A DNA stretch of 64,000 nt from the NCBI GenBank assembly GCA_963813345.1, contig CAWEYR010000014.1:62001-126000 (forward strand). Direction: 5' to 3'. The position numbers were made by a program, and so were the translations under genes. The first letter of the stretch is position 1. Every line of letters starts with the position of its first letter. Below are positions 1-9,122 of the stretch, piece after piece. Under the pieces are notes generated by a model. That model was not told the DNA's origin. It ran no database searches and saw only the letters and a list, made by a program, of their open reading frames with translations. Source of the DNA: CAWDDA01 sp963813345. GTDB taxonomy: Bacteria; Acidobacteriota; Blastocatellia; RBC074.

Positions 1-886
1 GAACCATTTTCCGTGGTTGCGGCCGAAGCTGCGCAACCACTCAAGTTGCGGTTTGGTGATGTTGGGATTGTAAGGAAGCGCAGGCGGTGCAAAGTAGTAG
101 GTGCTGTCCGTGCCCATTTCGTGGAGATCAGCAAAAACCTGTGGGTACCATTCGAGAAAAGCGCGCGTCCGCCCTTTTGTCTCAGGCTGCGTCTGCGCGA
201 ACCAGTCGCGGTTCATGTCAAAGAGATAGTGATTCACGCGACCGCTTGGCCACCCTTCGTTGTGTTCAGCGGCCTGCATGTCCGGGATCTGGCCACCTGC
301 CGACCGACTGGCGGAAGTAACTGATAAAACGGTCGCGGCCATCAGGGTTTTGCATTGGATCGATGAGAACCAGCGAATTCGCCATGGCGAGAGCGACAAT
401 CTCATCGTTTTGAGCCGCCAGCAGGTGATAAGCCGTGAGGAGCGCGGCATCGACGCTCGATATCTCATTGCCGTGGACTCCACAGATAAGCCATACAGTT
501 GATGGCAGCGAAGCGATAAGGCCGCCAGCATCAGGCGCTGAGAGACGTCGCGGATCTGCAAGACGCTGGATTCCGCTCTTGATGGCATCGAGACGTGAGA
601 TGTTCTGCGCTGAGCCGACGACAAAGTAGTAGAGCGCTTTGCCTTCCCAGGTTTCTCCGTATTTGATTGCTTTGAGCCGCCCGCCAGAGCTTTGCTCCAG
701 GGCCTTCGCATATCGCTCCATTTCGTGATGCATGGTGATCTGCTCACCCCAGGCATGACCGGTGATCTGCTTGAGCGTCGGGATCGAAGGATCGTATTTG
801 GCTCCCGGCAAATACTCGAAAGTCTGTGAGTGTGAAGTTTTCGAAAACGCTAACAGTAACAACAAAAGAAGCAGAGAAGTCCTCAA
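1..886 (-). CDS. Secreted M14-family zinc carboxypeptidase, 3' end outside window, frameshifted
   Basis: Exported peptidase of the M14 (carboxypeptidase A-like) family, cut by the window edge. The zinc motif HGNE is followed by NPDGRDRF, and after the frameshift by a DLHEMG motif whose His is probably the third zinc ligand. I chose a TTG start because AAGGAG lies 9 nt upstream and a Leu-rich signal peptide follows directly; an ATG at 940 gives a longer form without a clear ribosome site. The frame breaks at the GGG of 284-286 (plus strand). Removing one base joins the halves into a continuous sequence through DMQAAEHNEGWP and on to the window edge. Both halves keep family motifs, so I read this as a likely sequence error. 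Substrate is unknown. Confidence 0.85.
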
Positions 887-962
887 TTCGGCGAGCTCCT
901 TTGAGAAGAATGCGAGTCCAAGAGTGAGTATCACGCGCATGAAGTGAAGGTCAAGCGGCAGG

Positions 963-992
963 TTGTACCCCCTTCAGGCGGTACAACGTGCC
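963..992. repeat. Palindromic repeat, family A (CCGCCTGAAGGCGG core)
   Basis: Imperfect palindrome ending GGCGGTACAACGTGCC, between divergent genes. The same core recurs at 4262, 21664, 33340, 37115, 46316, 48210 and 63628. It lies upstream of both flanking genes, so it is not acting as a terminator here. Confidence 0.75.
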
Positions 993-1052
993 AAAACGTC
1001 CTCCTAAGTGTATTCTTGGCCGACAGACGTGACAACGAAGGAGGGAACCACA

Positions 1053-2105
1053 GTGCTCAAACGGATGTTTGCGTTTCTGGCATTTCTGAGTGTGGCCGTC
1101 CAGGTTGCACTTGCCGACCAGGTAGTTCTCAAGAACGGCGATCGAATAACCGGTGCCATCATGAAATCAGGCGGCGGCACTCTCACTCTCAAGACGGAAT
1201 TTGCGGGCGAGCTCAATATCAAGTGGGACGCCGTCGACCAGATTACTTCAACTGACCCGCTGTATCTGACAACGAGTGATGGACGAACCGTTGTTGGTAC
1301 GGTCACCGCCCGGGAAAACCAGTTCGATATCACTCCAAAAGACGCACCAAAGGTTACCCTGGAGCGCTCGTCGATTGCGGTAATCCGCTCGCCTGCGGAG
1401 CAGGCTGCATTCGAGCGACTGATCAATCCAGGTTGGTTTGACTTGTGGGGCGGCTTTGTTGACCTCGGGTACAGTCTCACGACCGGCAATACTGACACGA
1501 GCACGATCACGCTCGGTTCGAAGATCACACGGGAGACGCGACGCGATAAGACGTTACTTTATGCTGCCTACATCAAATCAAGTAACGACGCTACGGGTGA
1601 AAAAATCACGACGGCGAATGCGATTCGTGGCGGAGCGCGTTATGACTACAAACTGCGGCCACGCGTTTCGCTTTTCGGTTTTGGAGACTTTGAATACAAC
1701 GAGATTCAGTTGCTGGATCTGCGTAGCGTGATTGGCGGAGGTGTTGGTTACGATCTTGTCAAGACCGAGAAAACATCGCTGCAGGTGTTTGGAGGCGGCG
1801 CCTGGAACCATGAAAAATACTCAACCGGTATATCGCGAGATTTTGGCGAGCTTTTGATCGGTGAAGAGCTGAATTATCGCGCATCGAACCGAACCTCCTT
1901 CTTCGAGCGCTTTACGATCTATCCAAACATGTCGGAAGGAGGAGAGTTCCGGATGACGTTTGATGCGGGACTGTCGACAAAGATTACGCGATTTCTCGAC
2001 TGGCAGCTTACAGTAAGCGATCGCTATCTCAGCAATCCCGTGCCGGGTTCGAAGGGCAATGACCTGCTCTTGACCACCGGCATTCGATTCAGTTTCCAAC
2101 AATAA
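1053..2105 (+). CDS. DUF481 outer-membrane beta-barrel protein (YdiY-like)
   Basis: Predicted outer-membrane protein of about 350 residues. GTG start chosen because AAGGAGG sits 8 nt upstream and a signal peptide follows (LKRMFAFLAFLSVAVQVALA); an upstream GTG at 1008 would add 15 non-signal residues. Residues about 25-110 form a small SH3/LSm-like unit beginning VVLKNGDRITG and repeating a G-T-V pattern. The rest is DUF481: amphipathic strands with alternating aromatics and terminal IRFSFQQ, typical of a barrel closing on Phe. DUF481 proteins such as YdiY are described as salt-induced, but their function is not firmly known. It is transcribed alone, away from the peptidase to its left. Confidence 0.85.
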   Translation: MLKRMFAFLAFLSVAVQVALADQVVLKNGDRITGAIMKSGGGTLTLKTEFAGELNIKWDAVDQITSTDPLYLTTSDGRTVVGTVTARENQFDITPKDAPKVTLERSSIAVIRSPAEQAAFERLINPGWFDLWGGFVDLGYSLTTGNTDTSTITLGSKITRETRRDKTLLYAAYIKSSNDATGEKITTANAIRGGARYDYKLRPRVSLFGFGDFEYNEIQLLDLRSVIGGGVGYDLVKTEKTSLQVFGGGAWNHEKYSTGISRDFGELLIGEELNYRASNRTSFFERFTIYPNMSEGGEFRMTFDAGLSTKITRFLDWQLTVSDRYLSNPVPGSKGNDLLLTTGIRFSFQQ

Positions 2106-2323
2106 CCAGTATCAGCAATAAAGTGACCGTCAGTGTTGCAATGATCGCTCCTCCGGAGCGCCGGCTTGGCGTCGCTGTAGCTCGACCGCTGAGTGATCCG
2201 ATCGAGACATTAGCAAGCCGGCTGACGAGCCGCCGCTACTCCGACGCTATCAACGAGCTCCGGTAGCAGCGGATACGCCCGCATTAGTTTCTAGGATTTT
2301 CGACTCAAGTCTCAAAACTCAAA

Positions 2324-3748
2324 ATGGACGACGCTAAACCCGGTCTGGTGCGCGGGCTCAAGCTCCGCGACCTTGTTCTGTTCAATCTTGTGGCAGTGCT
2401 TGGACTGCGCCACCTTGCAACTTCGTCAAAATTTGGTCCCGGCGCTCTTGTAGTCTGGCTTGTCGCGACTATTTTCTTTTTTGTTCCTCAGGGGCTGGCG
2501 GTAATGGAACTCTCGTCGCGCTTTCCGAAAGAGGGCGGTATCTATTTCTGGGTGAAACGGGGCTTGGGCGAGCGGCACGGTTTTCTGTGCGGCTGGTGCT
2601 ATTGGATCAACAATGTTCTCTACTATCCTAACCTGCTGATCTCGACGGCGGTCATTGCGCTCTTCGTCTTCAACCGGGGTGATAGCCCGCTGAAGGACAA
2701 CTGGGCATATGTGCTCGTAACAACTCTCGTGGCTCTCTGGCTTGCAGTGGGGCTCAACATCGTCGGGGTCGGGACAGGCAAATGGCTTCAAAACGCCGGC
2801 GGGTTAGGAACCTATATCCCGGGTTTGATCATCATCGCGCTTGGCGTGTACGGCGCTCTTAGCGTTCCCGCAGCGCAACCAATTACCACGACAACCATCG
2901 TTCCGAACTTTTCGGACTTCTCATCGATCAACCTGCTGGCAACAATCGCTTTTGCGTTTGCAGGGTTGGAGCTGGCGGCGACAATGGGTGACGAGGTCGT
3001 AAATCCAAGACGGAATCTTCCTGCTGCAGTCTTCATTTCTGCGCCGCTGATCGCTCTTGCATACATCCTTGGAACGGCATCAGTTCTCTGGCTTGTACCG
3101 AACAGCGAGATCAACATTGTTTCGGGATTTCTGCAGGCGATTGTAAATGGATCGAACAATCTGGGGCCCTCGCTTTGGTGGCTTGCACCACTTTGCGCGG
3201 CGCTGTTTACAGTCGGAAATATAGGTGGAGTCGGGGCGTGGCTCACGGGTCCGGCAAGAGTCGCGTTTGTCATCGGGCTGGACCGATACTTTCCAAAGGG
3301 ATTTGGGCGTGTTCATCCGCGGTGGCACACACCCTATGTGGCGATTCTTGTCCAGGCAATCCTTGCGACTGTTTTCCTTCTTCTATCCGTTCTGGGGCGG
3401 GGCACGACAGTAGAGGATGTCTACCTGATCCTTCTTGACACGCAGATACTGATCTATTTCATCCCCTACATATACCTGTTTGTTGTATTCATGCTGCATC
3501 GTTTTCGAGAAGCGCCGGACCCGGACGTGATCCTCGCTCCGGGCGGAAAGGCCGGAGCCCTGGCCACAGGCATAAGCGGCCTGGCGGTAACACTCCTGGC
3601 AATGGGCGTAGCCACAATCCCGCCGCGGGATACTGCTGATCCTCTGCTTTTCAGACTGAAGGTGATTGGAGGAGCACTCGCCTTTGTTAGTCTTGGCGGG
3701 TTGATCTACTGGAGAGCAAGAAGGAAAGCAACCATTTCCGCAGTGTGA
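2324..3748 (+). CDS. APC-superfamily amino acid permease
   Basis: Integral membrane transporter of 474 residues with about 12 hydrophobic segments, the usual size for the amino acid-polyamine-organocation superfamily. The N-terminal core contains SSRFPKEGGIYFWVKRGLG, the conserved loop after TM2, and AFAFAGLELAATMGDEV matches the TM6 region that lines the substrate site. Substrate cannot be read from sequence; the glutamate/GABA or general amino acid branches are the nearest in style. No strong ribosome site precedes the ATG. The 218 bp upstream hold no gene and only a short GCTCCTCCGGAGC hairpin. It converges on the DUF1508 gene, with a palindrome between them. Confidence 0.88.
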   Translation: MDDAKPGLVRGLKLRDLVLFNLVAVLGLRHLATSSKFGPGALVVWLVATIFFFVPQGLAVMELSSRFPKEGGIYFWVKRGLGERHGFLCGWCYWINNVLYYPNLLISTAVIALFVFNRGDSPLKDNWAYVLVTTLVALWLAVGLNIVGVGTGKWLQNAGGLGTYIPGLIIIALGVYGALSVPAAQPITTTTIVPNFSDFSSINLLATIAFAFAGLELAATMGDEVVNPRRNLPAAVFISAPLIALAYILGTASVLWLVPNSEINIVSGFLQAIVNGSNNLGPSLWWLAPLCAALFTVGNIGGVGAWLTGPARVAFVIGLDRYFPKGFGRVHPRWHTPYVAILVQAILATVFLLLSVLGRGTTVEDVYLILLDTQILIYFIPYIYLFVVFMLHRFREAPDPDVILAPGGKAGALATGISGLAVTLLAMGVATIPPRDTADPLLFRLKVIGGALAFVSLGGLIYWRARRKATISAV

Positions 3749-3752
3749 ATTG

Positions 3753-3803
3753 GTTAAGAGTTCAAGCTTCAGCTTGCTGCAGGCTAAAGCCTGAACTCTT
3801 AAC
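3753..3803. repeat. Palindromic repeat, family B, between convergent genes
   Basis: Arms GTTAAGAGTTCAAGC and its complement enclose a loop containing CTTGCTGCAGGC. A hairpin of this size between two converging genes could terminate transcription in both directions. Related copies lie at 15844, 29892 and 58441. Confidence 0.75.
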
Positions 3804-3810
3804 GGTAAGG

Positions 3811-4152
3811 TTATGAAGCTGCGGTTGCGTCCCGCAGAGCAGCGTCTGCGGCATTGGTCTTGACCGATGCAATACCGTTCTCCATCTCAGCAGGCGACGA
3901 GTACATCTGACTTGTGCCAATGACCTGAGCATTTGCTGCCTTGAGAACAAAATACGGCTTTCCGTTGGCGTCTGTCAGCCGCTCAAAATTGGCATCATCT
4001 GTGGCATTTGTCCTGACGGATTCAACACCATTTTCAGCACTGTTTTTCGCGGTGTACATCTGACTGGAAAGAATGATCTGACCGTTTGCTGCTTTCAAAT
4101 GAAAATAGAATCTTCCGTCCGTTGCCTTATTGATGACAAAGTTTCCTGCCAT
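3811..4152 (-). CDS. DUF1508 (YegP-like) protein with two tandem repeats
   Basis: Small cytoplasmic protein of 113 residues made of two DUF1508 units, each with the G-R-F-Y-F-H-L-K-A-A-N-G-Q style strand followed by SSQMY and a K-x-N-A segment. Two repeats is the common arrangement in YegP homologues. The ATG is favoured over longer in-frame starts because AAGGAGGA lies just upstream. The biochemical role of the family is unknown; it is often annotated as a stress-related or general conserved protein. Monocistronic. Confidence 0.9.
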   Translation of the reverse strand: MAGNFVINKATDGRFYFHLKAANGQIILSSQMYTAKNSAENGVESVRTNATDDANFERLTDANGKPYFVLKAANAQVIGTSQMYSSPAEMENGIASVKTNAADAALRDATAAS

Positions 4153-4261
4153 GGTATCCTCCTTCGTTAAGCTGATTGAAGTACCTGTTTGAAGCTGGCA
4201 ATTAGCGACTTTGGGGGGAGCTGACGAGACAAGTCTTACTCTGTAGGAGAGTATTTGCAAG

Positions 4262-4409
4262 GGAATGTAGTACCGCCTTCACCGCAGAGACTCACGCAGA
4301 GAGCGCGAGAAGACGCGAGAAGAACACGAAAATGACTGCATCTTTCTTTGTTTCTCTGCGTCTTCTCGCGGCTTCGCTGAGTTCTCTGCTGAAGGCGGTG
4401 CTACATGCC
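4262..4409. repeat. Composite inverted repeat (families A and F) at the 3' end of plsC
   Basis: The outer arms are family A (GTAGTACCGCCTTC against GAAGGCGGTGCTAC). Inside are family F arms: GCGAGAAGACGCGAGAAGAA against a complementary TTCTCTGCGTCTTCTCGCGG. The whole can fold into one long hairpin. The stop codon of the adjacent acyltransferase lies inside the right arm. Confidence 0.75.
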
Positions 4410-5142
4410 TCGCTGTGCGTAATAGGAATCGACCGGGCCCGAGACGATAGTCTGAACCCGATCGGCGAGTTCGTCGACCTGATCCTTTCCGAGGCCAGCC
4501 GTCTCGATAGTGTCGTGCATGTGAACCACTATCTTGCCTGGATAGATCATCCAGCTGCCCTTTCGATTGAATTCGTATGAGCCGACAATACTCATCGGAA
4601 CCACCGGTGTTCCAAACGCCTGCGCCATTCGAAAGACTCCCGGTTTGAAAGGGCCGACGCGACCTGTCTTCGTTCTCGAACCTTCTGCAAACACGATCAG
4701 GCTGACGCCGCTTTCGAGTGCCCGCTTGACGCGTTTGAACATCTGTTTATTTGCTGCTGGTCCACCATCCTTGGTTACTGGAATATTTCCGAATCGTTTC
4801 ATCATCCAGCCATACGCCGGAATCTTGAAATGAGAATCGAGCTCGAGGCCGCGGACGAACTGAGGAATCGCCGAATAGATGACAAAAGCGTCAAAGATGT
4901 TTACGTGATTACATACGAAAAAGCTCGTGCGCTCGGCGATCAAAGCCCGGCGCATAGCGCACCTCAAAATCGACTCCGGCAACCCTCAGAATATTTCGAA
5001 AGAACCATCGCTGAGGCCGGTCGTTTCGTCGAGGATCAATGAAAATCCCGATGAGTACGAGAATGCTGCAAACGGGAAAGAAGTGAAGAGCGCTCAGTAT
5101 CCAGACGAGGACAGCGCGGATCGTATAGTATGCCTGCTTCAT
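4401..5142 (-). CDS. PlsC-type 1-acyl-glycerol-3-phosphate acyltransferase, frameshifted
   Basis: Membrane-associated lysophospholipid acyltransferase. An N-terminal hydrophobic segment (ILSALHFFPVCSILVLIGIF) precedes the acyltransferase block: HVNIFD is the catalytic HX4D motif, FAEGSRTKTG the glycerol-phosphate binding motif and VVPMSIVG the third block. The frame breaks at a CCC run (4946-4948, plus strand); dropping one base gives a continuous RYAPALIAERTSFFVCNH. The start overlaps the stop of the upstream lipid kinase by 4 bp, so the pair is translationally coupled. It is the last gene of the lipid operon and presumably esterifies its product. Its stop codon falls within a palindromic repeat. 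Confidence 0.88.
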
Positions 5143-6038
5143 ACCATGACCCGGAGCACCGACGGAAGGACCTCGAGCGAACGACAGTCGAGCGTCATCA
5201 CCTCGCCGTCAATCATGATGTCAATTGGCTCATCGAGCTCAAATGAGACATGGGTTGCAGGTCCATGCCAGATCTCGGGGTGCGTAATATGAGACCCGTC
5301 ATAAACTTTCGGAAAGTTGCGCAGGAAATCGAACCTGCCGGCAGACCATCTTACGATTTCGACCTGACCATCATTCGTCTCTGCGTGAGGCGCAAGCATC
5401 ATATTGCCGCCGGTAAACTTGCTGTTATTGAAGATCAATAACGCCGTCTTGTGACTCGAAACCTGAGGCGAGCCATTCACTCTGAGCTTGAAAACCCTTT
5501 GCCGGAAGCGGGCCATGCACAGTACTACTGCAAGAAAGTAGCCGGCCGCTCCCAGGCGCTTGAATCGCCGATTGGCGAGGGTGCAAACGTCAGCGACGAA
5601 ACCAAGGCTAAGAATATTGATGTAATAGACATCTCCACCGCTGTGGTGCAGACGCACGACGTCACAGGGACGCTCACGTGACTCAAGAATTGCGCTCAAG
5701 GCAAAATCGACTCCCTCCTTTGTGAAATCACGAAGGAAGGAGTTGCCGGTGCCTAGCGGAAGAAAGCCGAGAACCGGAGTCTCCGCTCCAGGACTCTGGG
5801 GAAAGAGTCCATTTACAATCTCAAAAGATGTGCCGTCACCACCGACTGCGATGAATCTGCGATAACCGTTCGCATACGCTTCACGAGCAAGTGCCGTTGC
5901 GTCTCCAGCGCGCCTTGTCTCGACGGTATCGAGGACTATGCCCTGCGAACGCAGGCGGTCCAGCACCGGGGCGAACAACTGCCCGCAACGTCCAAACCCG
6001 GCTGCGGGATTGACGATCGCGAGGTATGGTTTACTCAT
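5139..6038 (-). CDS. Diacylglycerol/lipid kinase family protein (DagK catalytic domain, YegS/BmrU-like)
   Basis: Soluble lipid kinase of 299 residues, standard length for the family. The nucleotide-binding GGDGT motif is at residues 66-70 and GTGN at 96-99, followed by the C-terminal beta-sandwich that binds lipid (ALLIFNNSKFTGGNMMLAP). Family members phosphorylate diacylglycerol, ceramide-like or sphingoid bases, or other lipid alcohols. Embedded between an acyl-AMP ligase and an acyltransferase, it probably phosphorylates a lipid intermediate of this operon, but substrate is inference. It overlaps both neighbours by 4 bp. Confidence 0.92.
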   Translation of the reverse strand: MSKPYLAIVNPAAGFGRCGQLFAPVLDRLRSQGIVLDTVETRRAGDATALAREAYANGYRRFIAVGGDGTSFEIVNGLFPQSPGAETPVLGFLPLGTGNSFLRDFTKEGVDFALSAILESRERPCDVVRLHHSGGDVYYINILSLGFVADVCTLANRRFKRLGAAGYFLAVVLCMARFRQRVFKLRVNGSPQVSSHKTALLIFNNSKFTGGNMMLAPHAETNDGQVEIVRWSAGRFDFLRNFPKVYDGSHITHPEIWHGPATHVSFELDEPIDIMIDGEVMTLDCRSLEVLPSVLRVMV

Positions 6039-7756
6039 AACTCTTGAAGCGCAGTGCTTCGATCGAAGCGATTGCGGATTGCCTCGGCGAGCGCAAAGCG
6101 TTTGATCTTCATCGACGCAGTCCGCGGGAACTCTTCGTTCCAGATTACGTAACCACTCAGGCGTTTGAAATTGAGAAGTTTGCGATTCCTCGCGAGAATC
6201 TCGTCACGAAGCGCGGGTGTCATCTCCTGACCGTCGTCGAGATGAACCACAATCACAAGCTTCTCGCCGAGCATCGAACGCTCCGGCCAGATGTAGTTAG
6301 CCGCAAAGACACAGAACTCTTTGACCGGTAGACCTTCGAACGCGTTCTCGATATCTTCAGGATAGACGTTCTTTCCCTCTTCAGTGACGATCATGTTCTT
6401 GACACGACCTGAAAGCTGAAGATGACCCATCGAATCGAATCTTCCAAGATCACCGGTCAGCAGCCATCCATCAACGATCGTTTCAGCCGTCAGCTCGGGA
6501 TCGTCGAGGTAATGCGACATGACAGTCCTGCTGCGGATCGCAACCTGACCGATTCCATCTGAGTTTGCATCGACGATCCTGACTTCCATTCCCGGCAGCG
6601 GCCGCCCGACTGTATCGGCACGAAACGGCTTCAAATCGTTGAGCGTCACGGCCGTCCCGGCCTCTGTGAGTCCATACCCATTGGAAACCTGGATACCAAG
6701 GTCGTAGAAGAACTTTAGCGTTTCCGGGCTCATGAACGCGCCGCCAACAAAGAGCGTGCGCAGCTCGCCCCCAAATGCTGAGTGAACCTGCTTGAGCAAC
6801 TTTCTGCTGAGCTCGAGGTTTGGCGCCTTTTTCGTCAGTGCGCGATTGAGCGCGATAAGCCGGTTGAGCACAAATCTCTTTGACGCCGGAAGCGCTGCAA
6901 AGCGGGTTCTCAATCCTGTCTCGAGATTCTTGAGAACCATTGGCACAAGAGCCATGTAGGTAATGCGATATTTCGTGAAAGCCTCACGCACATATTCGGG
7001 TCTGAGTGTTCTTAGATGAACAACCGTCGCACCACATACGAAAGGCCCGACAAAACCAACCATGAAATCGATGGCGTGATTCGTTGGCAGGACACTCAGA
7101 TACCGTACCCCCGGCCAGAACGGATAGAGCGAAGTAAGTGCGACGCATTGTTCAAGGTAGTTGTCGTGCGTGAGAATGCAGCCCTTCGGACGCCCGCCCG
7201 TCCCTGACGAGTAGACAATGCAAGCCCAGTCGCTGCGTTGGCGTGGCACAAAGGCCGGCTTTTCAGTTGATTCCCTGGACCTCGTATCCTCCCATCGAAT
7301 GGCTCCGTACAAGTCAGCCTTCTCTGGGGCGTCGGTCACGATCACGGTGGAGACTTTGAGTGCGGCAAACTCCGGAAGTGAGGCGATTGCCCGCCAGATA
7401 TGATACTCGGTGATGAGCACCTCAGCCTTTGAGTGCTTGAGCAGCGTGATGTGCTCGCCGGGCGTCAGCTTGTAGTCGAGCGGTACGAGGACGCCACCGG
7501 AGTAGAAGACGGCATACGCTGCGATCAACCAGCGCGATTGATTCGTCATTATGATTGCAGCGCGCGATCCGTTGCCGAACGACCGATTCTGTAGGAATCC
7601 AGCCAGCGGCAGAGCAGCGTCTCTGAACTGACGATATGTGAGTTGATGATTCTCGCGTTCGCGATCGGCTTCGATCAGACACACCTCGTCTGCAAACTGT
7701 TCGAGGGCATCCGTAAGGGCTTCACCGAGCGAGTGATACTTCGTCAGGTCCAGCAT
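6035..7756 (-). CDS. AMP-dependent fatty acid ligase (acyl-CoA/acyl-AMP synthetase)
   Basis: Adenylate-forming enzyme of 573 residues. The P-loop motif YSSGTGGRPKG is at 182-192, NGYGLTEAG is motif A5, TGDLG lies in the ATP-binding region, and LSGRVKNMIVTEEGKNVYPEDIE carries the hinge and start of the C-terminal lid. It should activate a fatty acid with ATP. The neighbouring ACP gene, whose stop base is shared with this start codon, makes loading of that ACP the simplest role, although a CoA ligase is possible. A lysine is present near the C-terminus (TASMKIKRF), as expected for the adenylation Lys. Confidence 0.9.
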   Translation of the reverse strand: MLDLTKYHSLGEALTDALEQFADEVCLIEADRERENHQLTYRQFRDAALPLAGFLQNRSFGNGSRAAIIMTNQSRWLIAAYAVFYSGGVLVPLDYKLTPGEHITLLKHSKAEVLITEYHIWRAIASLPEFAALKVSTVIVTDAPEKADLYGAIRWEDTRSRESTEKPAFVPRQRSDWACIVYSSGTGGRPKGCILTHDNYLEQCVALTSLYPFWPGVRYLSVLPTNHAIDFMVGFVGPFVCGATVVHLRTLRPEYVREAFTKYRITYMALVPMVLKNLETGLRTRFAALPASKRFVLNRLIALNRALTKKAPNLELSRKLLKQVHSAFGGELRTLFVGGAFMSPETLKFFYDLGIQVSNGYGLTEAGTAVTLNDLKPFRADTVGRPLPGMEVRIVDANSDGIGQVAIRSRTVMSHYLDDPELTAETIVDGWLLTGDLGRFDSMGHLQLSGRVKNMIVTEEGKNVYPEDIENAFEGLPVKEFCVFAANYIWPERSMLGEKLVIVVHLDDGQEMTPALRDEILARNRKLLNFKRLSGYVIWNEEFPRTASMKIKRFALAEAIRNRFDRSTALQEL

Positions 7757-7998
7757 CAGAGTCGTGATTGGATGCGCTCGGCCAGCGTGCGGAAGTCCGA
7801 TACACCTTGAACTTCGTAGTCCGGGAGCTCGATGCGGAAGTGATTCTCGAGGCGCGTAAGCAGCTCGAGTGCCTGAAGACTGTCGATCTTCAAGGTCTTG
7901 AAGAAGTCATCTGTCGGGCTGAGCTGTTCGCGCGGCACCTTAAAGTGGTTTGACGCAAGCGTCAGAATCTGGTCAACCGTGTTATCAATGTTCGTCAT
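7756..7998 (-). CDS. Freestanding acyl carrier protein
   Basis: Acidic protein of 80 residues with the phosphopantetheine site KIDSLQALEL, the modified Ser being residue 40. Helix I (TVDQILTLASNHF) and the DFR...LAERIQ terminus fit the ACP fold. I start at the ATG giving MTNIDNTV; a longer in-frame extension reads through palindromic repeats and is not credible. It shares one base with the ligase gene that follows, so the two are very likely coupled. It differs from a housekeeping AcpP (not DSLDTVEL), which suggests a dedicated carrier for this operon. Confidence 0.9.
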   Translation of the reverse strand: MTNIDNTVDQILTLASNHFKVPREQLSPTDDFFKTLKIDSLQALELLTRLENHFRIELPDYEVQGVSDFRTLAERIQSRL

Positions 7999-8317
7999 TT
8001 CAACTAACTCTGCCGCGGAGCGGCTTATTGATCCTGGCCACGTTCGAGCTGCGAAGCAGCGAATCACCGCGGAGCGGTGCGAGAACGTAGCCAGGGGTTG
8101 AGTCTTCGAAACCCCTGGAATCGATTCCATTGACCAATCGCATCCCGGAGGGATGCGAGAAAGAGCGGGTTGCATCGAATATCGTTTCTCGCATCCCTCG
8201 CAGGGATCGGCACTACTCGCACAACGCAATCCAGGGGTTTCGAAGACTCAACCCCTGGCTACGATCTTTGACGCCTCCGGCGTCAAGCGAATCCATACAC
8301 CAAACTCAGCAAACTTC
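7999..8317. repeat. Gene-free gap filled by a mosaic of palindromic repeats (family D and others)
   Basis: No gene is visible here. The outer pair is a perfect 32-bp inverted repeat, 8087-8118 against 8231-8262, with arms containing CCAGGGGTTGAGTCTTCGAA. Between them are GCATCCCGGAGGGATGC and a related GCATCCCTCGCAGGGATCG. Flanking are CTGCGAAGCAG, CCGCGGAGCGG and GACGCCTCCGGCGTC. This is the only real break in the lipid operon and could attenuate transcription into the ACP half. Confidence 0.8.
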
Positions 8318-9122
8318 TCATGGCAGGTACGGATGAGCGTCTGTGCTCTCGACAAATTTCTGCAAGCCTGCCTGCACGGCAGGTTTACGATACAATTCGC
8401 AAAACAGGTCCACCTCGCGCCGAAGTTCTGTGTAGGGAACCGGTTTCATGAATCCTTTCGCCGCTTTGCTCGTAGCTCGGTCAAATTTGCCAGTCTGAAC
8501 CGAAGCCAACCTTGCGAGTTTCAGAGACTCACCCTCGGCTGCGACCTGGCTCACCAGGCCGAGGGCATGCGCGCGCGTCGCATTAATGCTTCGGCCCGTT
8601 AGTAATAAATCTCGTACGATCGCGTTTCCGAGATCACGACGTAACCTCGGTATTCCACCAAATCCCGGAATCAGCCCGAGCCGCAACTCCGGAAAACAGA
8701 AGCGAGCCATTTTGTCGGCGATGATCAAATCGCAAACAAGTGCCAGTTCAAACCCACCGCCGAAACAGACTCCGTGTACGGCGGCAATCGTGGTCAGGCT
8801 GCTCGAATCGATCGCGTTGAGAACCTTGTGGATGCGCTCGAGAAAGCCCCGCACGCCAGTCGCCGCGTCCTCGTCTGAAAGCTCCCTGCCTGCGAAATAG
8901 AGTTCACGGAGATCGGCACCAGCGCAGAAGCCGGGCTGTCATACGGCTGTAAATGATCATCGCGTGCGCGCTCTTTTCGAGCTCTTCGAGCGCACCTGCA
9001 AATACCTCGAGTTCACCAAGCGTCTCTGTTCCGATCTCATTACAGGGTGCCCGATGCAATGCGACTTCTACGCATCCCTCGTTGACGCTCCAACTGATGG
9101 CGTTTCCTTCAAAGCTTGTCAC
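8318..9122 (-). CDS. Enoyl-CoA hydratase/isomerase (crotonase) family protein, frameshifted
   Basis: Crotonase-fold protein of about 267 residues. After correction the sequence contains GFCAGADL, the first oxyanion-hole segment, then HGVCFGGGFELALVCDL, the second, and FPELRLGLIPGFGG. The frame breaks at a GGG run (8933-8935, plus strand); removing one base restores SRMTAGFCAGADLRELYF. Crotonases act on acyl-CoA thioesters; substrate here is unknown. Its start overlaps the stop of the acyl-CoA synthetase gene by 4 bp, placing it in the first half of the lipid operon. Confidence 0.85.

Noticed and set aside
2106..2323. Possible small gene between DUF481 and the APC permease
   Set aside because: No frame with a ribosome site and sensible composition; only a short hairpin is seen.
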